Shown here piece after piece: positions 45,789-54,030 of a stretch of 64,000 nt of DNA (within the stretch, counting starts at the first letter, position 1; each line of letters opens with the position of its first letter). The translations under genes were made by a program, and so were the position numbers. Source of the stretch: a bacterium. Its GTDB lineage: Bacteria > Desulfobacterota > Desulfocorpusculales > Desulfocorpusculum. The notes below the pieces were generated by a model that was given only the letters and a program-made list of their open reading frames with translations, did no database searches and was not told the origin of the DNA. The DNA lies in NCBI GenBank assembly GCA_037481695.1, contig JBBFLE010000001.1:378989-442988 (forward strand). Reading direction: 5' to 3'.

Positions 45789-48125
45789 CTAGATCTTAAA
45801 CGGATTAGGGCCCATGACCTTTAGATCCCGTACGAACTGCTCCACCATGAGCTTGTATTTCAAGGAATCCCTTATCTCCAGGTTCACAAAACGTACCCGG
45901 TCCCTCTCGATCATCATCTTTTGGAGCTTGTCGCTTAGGTCATCACTTCTTTTCTTGACGAGTTCGTTTCCTCTTACGTAATGACACTGACCGTCGTTGC
46001 ACCCCCCTATGAGCACCCCGTCTATACCCATGGCCAAGGCATCGGCTATGAGGGCATTGTTAACGTATCCAGCGCAGGGCACCTTCACAAAAACCACATG
46101 GGGAGGAACCTCGAGCCCTTGTTCCATGGCAGCCCTGGCCGCATGGTACGCGTCGTTTCGACAGAGGAAGGCAAAGACAGTGGGTTCCTTTTCCTCCATG
46201 AAGGAAGCGCAGGCGGCCTGAATCTGAGCGGCCGTCTGTTTTATGGTCATGTGTCTTAGGGAAATGGCTGCCAGGGGGCATATACCAACACAGTTGCCAC
46301 ACTGTCTGCACCTGCCCAGATGAGGAGTTGGGAACTCGTTCTCGTCAAAATAAAAGCTTCCAAAGGGGCATTCCTCCATGCATCGCTTACACTTGTCGCA
46401 TTTGGTCTTGTCCACCACAGGGTATGTGGGGCTAACCAAAATGGTTCCGCTGGTGAAACGCACGGCCTCAAGGGCCGCATGCTGAGCCGACTCTATGGAA
46501 GCAGCCACTCCCATGGGCTCGCGGGAGCATCCTCCCACGTATATGCCTGTTCTGTGACTCTCTTCTGGATGGCACTGGAGGTGAGATTCAAAAAAACCCC
46601 AGGCATTCATGGGAAGCCTCAGCACCTGGGCCAGCTCTTGCGACTCCGTGGAGGGTCTCATCCCCCCTGCCAGCACCAGCAGATCCAGTGAAAGACTCAC
46701 CTCCTTGCCCGAAAGCGTGTCTTCTACCCTCACCCTCATCCTTCCTGTTTCACCATCGGGTCTCACGGTGGAAGGCAGGCCCCTGATGAAGGTGACCCCC
46801 TGGGTTTCCTTCAGCTTCTGGTACAGCTCCTCCTGAAAGCCTGGGGAACGGATATCCTGATAGAAGACGTAACAGGAGGTCTCAGGAGCCTTTTGCTTCA
46901 GATAGAGGACCTGCTTCAGGGTCACTGAACAACAAACAGAAGAACAGTAGGAAAGATGCCTTTGGTCCCTGCTTCCTACGCACTGGATAAAGCCCACCTC
47001 TTGGGGTGGCTCCGTGGCAGAGCCCAGAAGCCTTTCCATCTCCAGGTTGCTTATGACCTTTGGATAGAGCCCGTAGCCAAACTCCTCCACCTTGGACAGC
47101 GGATAAGGATCCCAACCCGTGGTCACCAGGATAGCCCCCACGGTCAGCTCCTCTTCCCATGGCTCCTGATTCAAGTGCACAGCCCGGCTGGGACATATCT
47201 TCTGGCACTCCCTGCACTCGGAAGGGCAATGCTCCCTTTCCACAACATACGCCTTGGGGAATCCCATGGGCAAAGCCGGGTGAATGGCCTTCAAGATCTG
47301 GGGCCGGGTCATGTGGGAATTACCATGCCCTGTGGGCCGGATCTCCACAGGGCAGACTCTTTCACACTCCCCACATCCGTTGCATGCGCCTTCATCCACG
47401 AACCTGGGTCTACGCTCAAGCCCCACCTGGAAGTTTCCAGGACCCCCTTCCAAGGAGGCCACCCTGGAGAGTGTATGAAAGAAGACTCTCCCAGAAGCAC
47501 TCAGAGCATCGATGGCGAACTCCAGGCCGCAGATGGGATCGCACAGCCTGGGATAAAACCTGTGAAGGCAGGCCACCTTGCCCCCCACGCCGCTTTCTTT
47601 TTCCACCAGGTGCACCTCTTTGCCAAGACTTGAGAGGGAAATGGCGGCATGTAGGCCAGCTACACCGGCTCCTATGACAAGCACACTTTGGCTGGCAGGG
47701 ATTTCAACGGGCTCCAGGGGATCTAGAAGGCGAATCCTGGCCAGGGCCATCTGAACCAGGAGCAGGGCCTTTTTGTTCCTAACTGTCTGCTCCAGATCAT
47801 CGCGGCAGAGACCCTGCTCCTCAAGATCACACCATTCTTGGAGAAAGGGATTTAGCCCTTCCTTTGCAAGCCTCTGTTTCAGAAAGTTTTGCTGCTCTTG
47901 GCTGAAGGGGCCCACCCAGAGCAATCGGCCCAACTCCCCTTCTCGAATGCCTTGGGCTACTCTAAGAAGGCCGCTGGGGCTCCACGGATCCTCCAGCACC
48001 CAACAAGATGAGATCCCTTTGAGCTTGGAGAGCTTTCCCAGCAGACCTTGCAGGTCCAGGGACCGAGCCAGTCGGCCCCCTTGGTCCCATACCAGGAGCC
48101 CTATCTTTGAGGACGCCGTTTGCAT
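45789..48125 (-). CDS. QmoB/HdrA-like FAD iron-sulfur protein with C-terminal MvhD domain
   Basis: 778 residues from the ATG at 48125, which shares one base with the AprB-like stop (TGATG). About 140 N-terminal residues precede an FAD domain (VLVIGAGVAGLHAA, residues 149-161). Two 4Fe-4S motifs are inserted (CNGCGECERVCP at 248; a Cys set at 300-311), then the HdrA-type FIQCVGSRD and YCSSVCCS. Two more clusters (576-590, 606-617) precede an MvhD domain (FAFLCRNDAY, VPCAGYVNN, GGCNDGQCHYVRGN). Domain order and length resemble QmoB, which handles electrons for APS reductase. Reaching 48416 upstream would only read the AprB gene in another frame. Confidence 0.93.
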   Translation of the reverse strand: MQTASSKIGLLVWDQGGRLARSLDLQGLLGKLSKLKGISSCWVLEDPWSPSGLLRVAQGIREGELGRLLWVGPFSQEQQNFLKQRLAKEGLNPFLQEWCDLEEQGLCRDDLEQTVRNKKALLLVQMALARIRLLDPLEPVEIPASQSVLVIGAGVAGLHAAISLSSLGKEVHLVEKESGVGGKVACLHRFYPRLCDPICGLEFAIDALSASGRVFFHTLSRVASLEGGPGNFQVGLERRPRFVDEGACNGCGECERVCPVEIRPTGHGNSHMTRPQILKAIHPALPMGFPKAYVVEREHCPSECRECQKICPSRAVHLNQEPWEEELTVGAILVTTGWDPYPLSKVEEFGYGLYPKVISNLEMERLLGSATEPPQEVGFIQCVGSRDQRHLSYCSSVCCSVTLKQVLYLKQKAPETSCYVFYQDIRSPGFQEELYQKLKETQGVTFIRGLPSTVRPDGETGRMRVRVEDTLSGKEVSLSLDLLVLAGGMRPSTESQELAQVLRLPMNAWGFFESHLQCHPEESHRTGIYVGGCSREPMGVAASIESAQHAALEAVRFTSGTILVSPTYPVVDKTKCDKCKRCMEECPFGSFYFDENEFPTPHLGRCRQCGNCVGICPLAAISLRHMTIKQTAAQIQAACASFMEEKEPTVFAFLCRNDAYHAARAAMEQGLEVPPHVVFVKVPCAGYVNNALIADALAMGIDGVLIGGCNDGQCHYVRGNELVKKRSDDLSDKLQKMMIERDRVRFVNLEIRDSLKYKLMVEQFVRDLKVMGPNPFKI

Positions 48126-48451
48126 CAATCCAGCCTTCCCCGGTTTACGTACCTGAACCTCTCCACCTTTCCGTTTATGTCTATGCAGGTCCAGGTGATG
48201 GTGTTGGTGCCCATCATGGGAATCAGCTTGGCCAGGTGGTAGCCCAGCTGATATGGTATCCGGGTCTCGATGGCCCCCACAGGGCATGCCTTGGTACAGG
48301 ACATGCAATCCCAACAGTCCCTCGGCATGCGGCAATAAGCCTTCTTGTCCTCTCCCAATGTCATGAGGTCCCCGGGACATACCTGCTCGCAAAGGGGCTC
48401 CTGCTGCGCCTTGCAACCGTCACATTTCTCTTTGTCCACCTTGGGCGGCAT
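48125..48451 (-). CDS. AprB-like ferredoxin subunit (short form)
   Basis: 108 residues from the ATG at 48451 with AAGGAGG nine bases upstream. MPPKVDKEKCDGCKAQQEPLCEQVCPGDLMTL and CWDCMSCTKACPVGAIETR bind two 4Fe-4S clusters as in the beta subunit of adenylylsulfate reductase, and the following ITWTCIDINGKVERFRY matches the AprB beta-strand region. The C-terminal tail that wraps around AprA in true APS reductase is missing (AprB is about 150 residues), so the contact with the alpha subunit must differ. It lies between the AprA-like gene and the QmoB-like gene; canonical order is aprB-aprA. Confidence 0.92.
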   Translation of the reverse strand: MPPKVDKEKCDGCKAQQEPLCEQVCPGDLMTLGEDKKAYCRMPRDCWDCMSCTKACPVGAIETRIPYQLGYHLAKLIPMMGTNTITWTCIDINGKVERFRYVNRGRLD

Positions 48452-48647
48452 GGAAAATACCTCCTTATCAGTCAGCATTATTTAAAAAACAGCGGAGAAT
48501 CCAGGCCAAGCCAATTGGATCCTCTAGCTGAGAATGGTCCATTTACAACAACACCCTGCTTCATGCCTCGCATCCTGGGACAAGCTCCAGTAGTGCATCT
48601 CAAGAACAGGGCTCCTAGAATTTGCTCCCATTGCCTGCCATTGCAGC

Positions 48648-50408
48648 TCATCCCTCGGTGCGGTCCCCAGGGATAAGCTGCTCATAGGGCCTTGTGAAAA
48701 CCTCAACTGATCCTGTAACCGGATCCCTTCTGCTCTCCACAAAACAGTCCAGCTCTGGATTGGGCTCGGGGTAATCCATACGGGTTTGCCAGCCAGGCCA
48801 GCGGGTTTCCTTTCTGAACTTGAGGTGGTGAATCAGCAGCTCCGCCACATCAAGCCGGTCTATGACCTCGTGGGCGTTCATGAGCTCGTGGAGGTCTTTG
48901 GCGAAGAGATACTGGGTCTGAGCCTGTAAAATCTTCACATTCTTTAGGGCGTAGTCCAGCCTCTCCTCGTTCATCCTGTAGAACTGGCTTATTCCTCCTG
49001 CGTACTCGTCCATGAGCCTCTGGAGCCTTTCTTCCATCTCCACAGGGGTGATTCCATCAAAGCCTGGACCCCTTAGAAGTGGAGCAAACACCCTTTCTTT
49101 CTCCTTGGATACCCTCTGGGGGTCCACATCCAGCGTGTTGACCGAGCCCAGGTACTCCATGGCACCCCTGGCAGCAAGCCTTCCCTCTGCGGCGCAGCCG
49201 CCCACGAATTTGTTCGGGCTTCCTCCTGCGGCCTCCCCGGCAGCGAAGAGCCCCGGGATAGTGGTCATACGCTTTATGTCCACCCAGAACCCGCTTCCTG
49301 TGTGGCCTCCTACGATGTATGGGTCGCTCCCGTAGATCTCCACAGGCTCTTTGGTGATGTCTATCCCACGACTGGCCAGGAATAGCACGAAGGTGGGCCT
49401 CTCGTTGAGGAGGTCTTCCCTCAGGTCCTTGGCCTCCTCTTCGTCCAGCACAGTGGTATCCACATACACTGGTCCCCTTCCCTCCAGCCACTCCATCATG
49501 GGGGCATTGAGGCGCACGAATCGAGGAGCCTTGTCCCCTCCCAGATGCGCATAGCGATCCCTCAACACCCGCTCTCCCTTGGCATTGGTGATCAGGCATC
49601 CATAGCCCACAGAAAGAGTATCCACGGGTCCGCTGAAATCCTTTGTGCGCACAGCCACCCACCTCTGCTCCAGGGAGGTCATCTCGGCTCCTGCCCTGAT
49701 GCCCATGGCGTAGCCGGTGCCCACATTGAAAGGGCACATCCAGGTCTGATGGTGGGCCCCCGAGTAATCAGAGGTATAGTTCTTGTAGATCCCGCAGGCC
49801 CCCCCTGTGGTCACTATGGTGGCCTTGGCCTTGAAGACATAGAACCTGCCATCTCGAACTCCAAACCCCATGGCCCCCACGCAGCGGCCGTCCTGCATCA
49901 AGAGATTAGTGGCTGCCACCCTGTTGTAGACCTTAGCCCCCATCTCCATGGCCTTCTCGGCCATTATGGGTTTGAGCTGCTCTCCCTGTATGGAGATATC
50001 GAAGCGCCCGCGCAGTTTGTAGTGACCATCCTCGTCTTTTACTATGGGAAGGCCCCAATCCTCCAACATCTCCACGGATTCATTGAGGATCTGTGCATTG
50101 CTCAATGCCAGATCCTCCCTTATGGGACCTCCTCCCACTTGGGCCCGGCTCCATTTCACGAGGGACTCAGGGGTCTCGCCCTTGTCCGTGCGGATGTAGG
50201 TGTTGATGGCGTCCATACCGGCTGCGGTGGCGCCACTCCTGCTGATATGTGCCTTCTCCATCACGGTGACCCTCAGGGAAGGGTCCTGGCTCTTGGCCTC
50301 TATGGCAGCAAAGCAGCCCGCATTACCGCCTCCCACTATGAGCAGGTCTGTTTCCACCACCTCGGTGGGAATCTCTGTAAGGTCTTTGGGTATCTTTTTC
50401 TCGCTCAC
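48648..50408 (-). CDS. AprA-like FAD oxidoreductase subunit (adenylylsulfate reductase alpha homologue)
   Basis: 586 residues; AprA is usually about 650. FAD motif DLLIVGGGNAGCFAAIEA at 21-38, SRSGATAAGMDAINTYI at 56-72, W223, RTKDFSGPV at 254-262, and PYIVGGHTGSGFWV at 363-376. From memory the Asn, Arg and His of the APS reductase substrate site align with N69, R254 and H369, so the active site is Apr-like rather than fumarate reductase-like. Start GTG at 50408 with GGGAGGG six bases upstream. It lies in one run with DASS permease upstream and AprB-like, QmoB-like, HdrC and HdrB downstream. No sat gene is in the window. It could be an APS reductase paralogue or reduce another oxyanion or acid. 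Confidence 0.9.
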   Translation of the reverse strand: MSEKKIPKDLTEIPTEVVETDLLIVGGGNAGCFAAIEAKSQDPSLRVTVMEKAHISRSGATAAGMDAINTYIRTDKGETPESLVKWSRAQVGGGPIREDLALSNAQILNESVEMLEDWGLPIVKDEDGHYKLRGRFDISIQGEQLKPIMAEKAMEMGAKVYNRVAATNLLMQDGRCVGAMGFGVRDGRFYVFKAKATIVTTGGACGIYKNYTSDYSGAHHQTWMCPFNVGTGYAMGIRAGAEMTSLEQRWVAVRTKDFSGPVDTLSVGYGCLITNAKGERVLRDRYAHLGGDKAPRFVRLNAPMMEWLEGRGPVYVDTTVLDEEEAKDLREDLLNERPTFVLFLASRGIDITKEPVEIYGSDPYIVGGHTGSGFWVDIKRMTTIPGLFAAGEAAGGSPNKFVGGCAAEGRLAARGAMEYLGSVNTLDVDPQRVSKEKERVFAPLLRGPGFDGITPVEMEERLQRLMDEYAGGISQFYRMNEERLDYALKNVKILQAQTQYLFAKDLHELMNAHEVIDRLDVAELLIHHLKFRKETRWPGWQTRMDYPEPNPELDCFVESRRDPVTGSVEVFTRPYEQLIPGDRTEG

Positions 50409-50516
50409 CTTCTTCCCTCCCTAGTTGATTATTCATGAGCTCCAATGGATGCCAAAATGTTCATTTGTGTCTTGCCCCTTTATCCTTACCTTTGTGTCCT
50501 CATGGGTAGCAGCTTC

Positions 50517-52007
50517 TCACAGAGGATGGCCGATCAAGGCCAACCAGGCGGTCTGCACAAAAATCACATAGAGGTTGGCGATGATGGACAGGCCCGCTCC
50601 GAACCTTATGGCAGTCCATCCCGTTGCCCCTGAGGCCCCCCAGGCTATGAGAAATGCGGTTATGGAAATGGGCAGGAAAAACGCGTAACTCAGGCAGTTG
50701 GTCAGAACCAGAGTAAAGGGCAGCACATTCAGCTCAAAGCTCTTGGCCATGCCCGTCAAAAGAGGCACAAAAGCCGCACCCATGGCCAAGGCACTCACTA
50801 TGCCAGCTCTTGCCACGTGCATGGCAAAGGCCAAGACCACCATCATCCCCAGGGTGGGAAGTCCCAAGCCCTTGACCGGCTCAACTATGAAGTCTGAGAG
50901 CCACTTGACCACGCCCGTATCGTATAGCACGGTGCCCAGAGAGAGGGCTCCGCCTAGTAACACCCAGGTATCCCACATGATGTGCTTGTTCACGTTTTCA
51001 AACTTGATGCCACTCCAGGGCATAAAGAGCATCGAGGCAGTTATCAGCGCGACCATTCCTGAGGGTATCTTGTGGAACTCTTCTGTTATCCAGAGCAAGA
51101 GCCCTGTGCCTATGCAGATGAGCCCCCATATCTCTGGCCAGGTTATCTTTCCAAGCTCCTCCTTCATCTTGGGAATCTCTTCTTCTGCACCTGGTATCTC
51201 CAGGTTCCACAGTTTGAAATAACTGAACACGTAGATGAACATGATGGGCAGAAGCCCCCATAGTGGAAGATTGAGCCACAGCCAATCCAGCCAGGAAATG
51301 TATATTCCATGGCTCTCCTTTAGCTGACCGGCCAGCATTATGTTGGGAAAATGGCTTGTGAGGATAAGGGTGCCGGTAAACAGAGGAGTGAGCCCTGGGG
51401 TCTGGAGGAGTAAGGCGGTGTTGATCCTCTTGACCTCAGGCAGGTGCTCCTTTCCCCTCATGAGTGTGCCTATGGCCTTGGTGACAGGCAAAAAGAGCGC
51501 CGTCTCTGAGACAGTGGGCAGAACTCCTCCCACTGCCACATCCGCGAGGCCAAGGCCCGTTTGGATTCTTGTCACCTTGTTGGACTTGAGAACCGTCACC
51601 AGGGTGAGGGCGATCCTCTTGCCTAAAGGTGTACCCATCATGATACCAGCTATGACGAATGCTCCACCTCCCAGGAAGAAGACATCGGTGGAAAACGACT
51701 TGAAAGCCACACCAGGCTTCAGGCCAGCAAAGACCACCAGAAGCATGGGGGAGGCAAACCCCACTATGGCCTTGGGCAGGGCGTCTGTGACCATGCAGAC
51801 TATGAACCACAGGAAGACCCCCAGCACGGACTGGGCACTAGGCCTCAGGCCTGGTAGTGTGGGGCTAAAATGAAGGATCAGAAGCACTAAAAAGGCTATG
51901 CCCAACCCCATGAGGGCCTTCTGAGGCTTTGCGCCTTCGCCCTCCTCGGCCTCCTCGATGGCCTTCATCTTCTCCTCTAGGAAGGTGCTCTGGGCTTCTC
52001 CGTTCAT
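50517..52007 (-). CDS. DASS-family (SLC13-like) anion permease
   Basis: 496 residues with about 12 membrane segments. A cytoplasmic N-terminal extension (MNGEAQSTFLEEKMKAIEEAEEGEG) precedes the transport core; SETALFLPVT and the re-entrant region NCLSYAFFLPISITAFLIAWG recall the SNT/SNT-like motifs of divalent anion:Na+ symporters. Typical substrates are sulfate, C4-dicarboxylates or other small anions. It lies between a binding protein and the AprA-like gene, and probably brings in the substrate of that oxidoreductase. GGGGGAG precedes the ATG. Confidence 0.9.
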   Translation of the reverse strand: MNGEAQSTFLEEKMKAIEEAEEGEGAKPQKALMGLGIAFLVLLILHFSPTLPGLRPSAQSVLGVFLWFIVCMVTDALPKAIVGFASPMLLVVFAGLKPGVAFKSFSTDVFFLGGGAFVIAGIMMGTPLGKRIALTLVTVLKSNKVTRIQTGLGLADVAVGGVLPTVSETALFLPVTKAIGTLMRGKEHLPEVKRINTALLLQTPGLTPLFTGTLILTSHFPNIMLAGQLKESHGIYISWLDWLWLNLPLWGLLPIMFIYVFSYFKLWNLEIPGAEEEIPKMKEELGKITWPEIWGLICIGTGLLLWITEEFHKIPSGMVALITASMLFMPWSGIKFENVNKHIMWDTWVLLGGALSLGTVLYDTGVVKWLSDFIVEPVKGLGLPTLGMMVVLAFAMHVARAGIVSALAMGAAFVPLLTGMAKSFELNVLPFTLVLTNCLSYAFFLPISITAFLIAWGASGATGWTAIRFGAGLSIIANLYVIFVQTAWLALIGHPL

Positions 52008-52034
52008 AGATCTCCCCCTTTCTGTTTTCTCTTA

Positions 52035-52868
52035 TCAAAAGATACCGGCTGCCTTAGCTGCCTCGCGCATCACTTGGAAATCCGCATCCGTTGTGGGGAC
52101 AAAACCTTCCAGGTTGGCTAGAGAAAGCACACGGTCGGCCTGGGCGGTCTTGGGCTTGAGCTTGAGAAGCGCTTCCTTGAACTGGCTGGCCATTGCCTTA
52201 TCTGCTGTCTTTGTGGTGAAAAAGGGCCAGTTGGGCAAATCCGCTGTCTTCCCAATGGTTCGCAGCATGAACTCAAATGGAAGCCTGGCATATACGCTGG
52301 CCGGCATTCCTCCAGCATCGGCTGCGCCATCGCGGACCATCTCTCCCACCTTTGGGGGCTTACCTGCAAAGATTATCTGGATATCGGACTGCTTTATTCC
52401 CGCTTTCTGGAGTTCCAGCATCTGGGCAATGTACCCGGCTGCAGAGCCCTGGTCCACGAAACAGACCTTCTTGCCCTTGAGGTCCTGGAGATTCTTTATG
52501 GGGCTTTCCTTGACCACGAAGAATACCCCCTGCAGCTTGGTGCCCACACCTGGCTCCGAGGCAAGGCCCAGAGGCTCCGCCTCGGGGCTCTCCTTCTTGA
52601 TGACGATGTAGATGTTGGGGTTCGCGAATCCCAGATGAAACTCACCGGCAATGGCCTGTTGGGTGAAAGTAGAAAAATCTTTGGGGATCACCAAGGAGAC
52701 TTTTCTCCCGGTTTCCTTCTCCAGGTACTGGGCAAGCGGGGTGAACATGACCAAAAGCTCCTTTTCGGGAAGCCTTGGAAGAAGGCCAATTTTTACATCC
52801 TGAGCAATGGCGATGGATGGGACCATCAGCCCTACCAGCAGCATCAAAACCAGCCTCGTGCTTCTCAT
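52035..52868 (-). CDS. PhnD-like periplasmic substrate-binding protein
   Basis: 277 residues with a signal peptide (MRSTRLVLMLLVGLMVPSIAIA|Q). The mature part is like the phosphate/phosphite/phosphonate-binding PBP family: IGLLPRLPEKELLVMFTPLAQYLEKETG, GFANPNIYI, LKGKKVCFVDQGSAAGYI, and MVRDGAADAGGMPASVYARLP. AAAGGAGG precedes the ATG. No ABC permease or ATPase is adjacent; the next gene is a DASS permease. It may bind an oxyanion for that permease or sense it. Ligand unknown. Confidence 0.9.
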   Translation of the reverse strand: MRSTRLVLMLLVGLMVPSIAIAQDVKIGLLPRLPEKELLVMFTPLAQYLEKETGRKVSLVIPKDFSTFTQQAIAGEFHLGFANPNIYIVIKKESPEAEPLGLASEPGVGTKLQGVFFVVKESPIKNLQDLKGKKVCFVDQGSAAGYIAQMLELQKAGIKQSDIQIIFAGKPPKVGEMVRDGAADAGGMPASVYARLPFEFMLRTIGKTADLPNWPFFTTKTADKAMASQFKEALLKLKPKTAQADRVLSLANLEGFVPTTDADFQVMREAAKAAGIF

Positions 52869-53171
52869 CTCTTAGCCTCCTTTCTTGTTGAAATCTTCAC
52901 AGTTGCCGCTTTCCCGCTTGCCTTTCTTGACCAAAAGACCTCTTGTTTGGCTGCCTTGCAAGGAATGTAACCGCCTGGAAAGATCTCAGAGAAAGAAAAC
53001 GAGTTCTATCGGCTAGGCGATAAGAGACTCTTCTTTGGTGGCCTTCTGTTGCAGCTACCAACTAGGTGGGAACAAGGGCAGGTCACCTAAACGGGCAGGG
53101 TCATAATTTACCGATGGAAGTTGTGGCTCAATGATTTCGGTTTTTTTATCTTAATGTTTGGGCCGTGCCTG
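52869..53171 (-). other. probable promoter region of the transport/Apr-like operon
   Basis: 303 bp between the CRP-type regulator and the binding protein gene, all leftward. On the minus strand TTGAGC followed after 17 bp by AATTAT (around 53130-53101) is a weak promoter candidate. I see no good TGTGA-N6-TCACA site. The binding-protein ribosome site lies at the left edge. Confidence 0.4.
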
Positions 53172-53858
53172 CTAGAACACCCTGGAGATGGCCTCTTTGG
53201 GTTTGATCAGGATTATCTCCCTCTTGGAGACAACGATCAGACCTTCTTCCTTCAGGGTGCCCAGCACCTCGCTTACGGTCTGCTGGCAGGAGCCTGTCAA
53301 AGAGGCTATCTCTTCCTGGGTGAGTCTCACTGGCACCTTTATGGGCCGATTCCAGGAACTGGAATCCAGCAGTCCCTCGTAACACAGATAAACCAGGAGC
53401 TTCAAGACCCTGGTTGCCACATCGCTGGCCATGAGGTTCTCGATCTGCTCTCCCAGGAACCTGAGCCTCCTGCCAAGCACGGCCATGACCCTCTTGGCCA
53501 GAACAAAGTGCCGGGAGAGGATCAACTCGAAATCCTCCTTCTTGATCTCCAATAGTTGGGAAGAGCATATGGCCTGCGCGTGACACTTGCGCTCCCCCCC
53601 GGTCATCACCTCTGCCAGACCGAGGAGTTCCCCGGCTTTTCGTATGAAGACGATGGGTTCCTTGCCAAGGGGGCTTGTACGAAATATCTTAATGAAACCG
53701 CTTTCCAGGTAAAAAGCCGAATTTCCAGGATCCCCCACCATGAAAACATAGGCGTTCTTGGCCACAGATCTTCTCTTGGCCAGGGAGATGAACTCCTGCT
53801 TTTCCTTGGAAAGGCCCTCGAAGAAATCCCCTTCGCTTAAGTGCCAATGAATTTCCAT
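53172..53858 (-). CDS. CRP/FNR-family transcriptional regulator
   Basis: 228 residues: cyclic-nucleotide-binding-like beta roll (VFMVGDPGNSAFYLESGFIKIFRTSPLGKEPIVFIRKAGELLGLAEVMTGG), long dimerisation helix, and C-terminal winged helix with LTQEEIASLTGSCQQTVSEVLGTLKEEGLI. The N-terminal Cys cluster of FNR is absent, so it is CRP-like. The ATG at 53858 is preferred; the frame is open further upstream without conservation. It is immediately upstream of the binding protein-permease-Apr-like operon and is its likely regulator. Confidence 0.9.
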   Translation of the reverse strand: MEIHWHLSEGDFFEGLSKEKQEFISLAKRRSVAKNAYVFMVGDPGNSAFYLESGFIKIFRTSPLGKEPIVFIRKAGELLGLAEVMTGGERKCHAQAICSSQLLEIKKEDFELILSRHFVLAKRVMAVLGRRLRFLGEQIENLMASDVATRVLKLLVYLCYEGLLDSSSWNRPIKVPVRLTQEEIASLTGSCQQTVSEVLGTLKEEGLIVVSKREIILIKPKEAISRVF

Positions 53859-54030
53859 GATGGCTGCCTGACTAGGTGCCCGGGAGGCTTGATGGCATAT
53901 CTTAGCACATTCATGGGAATCTGGCCAAAGCCCTGAGAAAAGCTGGAAAAGCACAGCAACTACCTGGAAGAACGACTGGCTTTGCAGGCTCCTCTGGGGA
54001 GATCTCAAAAGAGGACTGCGGCCTTCCTGC

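Noticed and set aside
45435-45824. 129-codon plus-strand frame in the hdrC/HdrA-like gap
   Set aside because: No domain, no good ribosome site, and it runs into the 3' end of the HdrA-like gene on the other strand.
48126-48416. Upstream extension of the QmoB-like protein
   Set aside because: These 97 codons read the AprB-like gene out of frame; the ATG at 48125 overlapping its stop is the real start.
44121-50408. Calling the cluster canonical aprBA-qmoABC of sulfate reduction
   Set aside because: Gene order, subunit lengths, single QmoB-like protein and absence of sat and qmoA do not fit.
52869-53171. CRP or FNR operator before the binding-protein gene
   Set aside because: No TGTGA-N6-TCACA or TTGAT-N4-ATCAA pattern is present within one or two mismatches.
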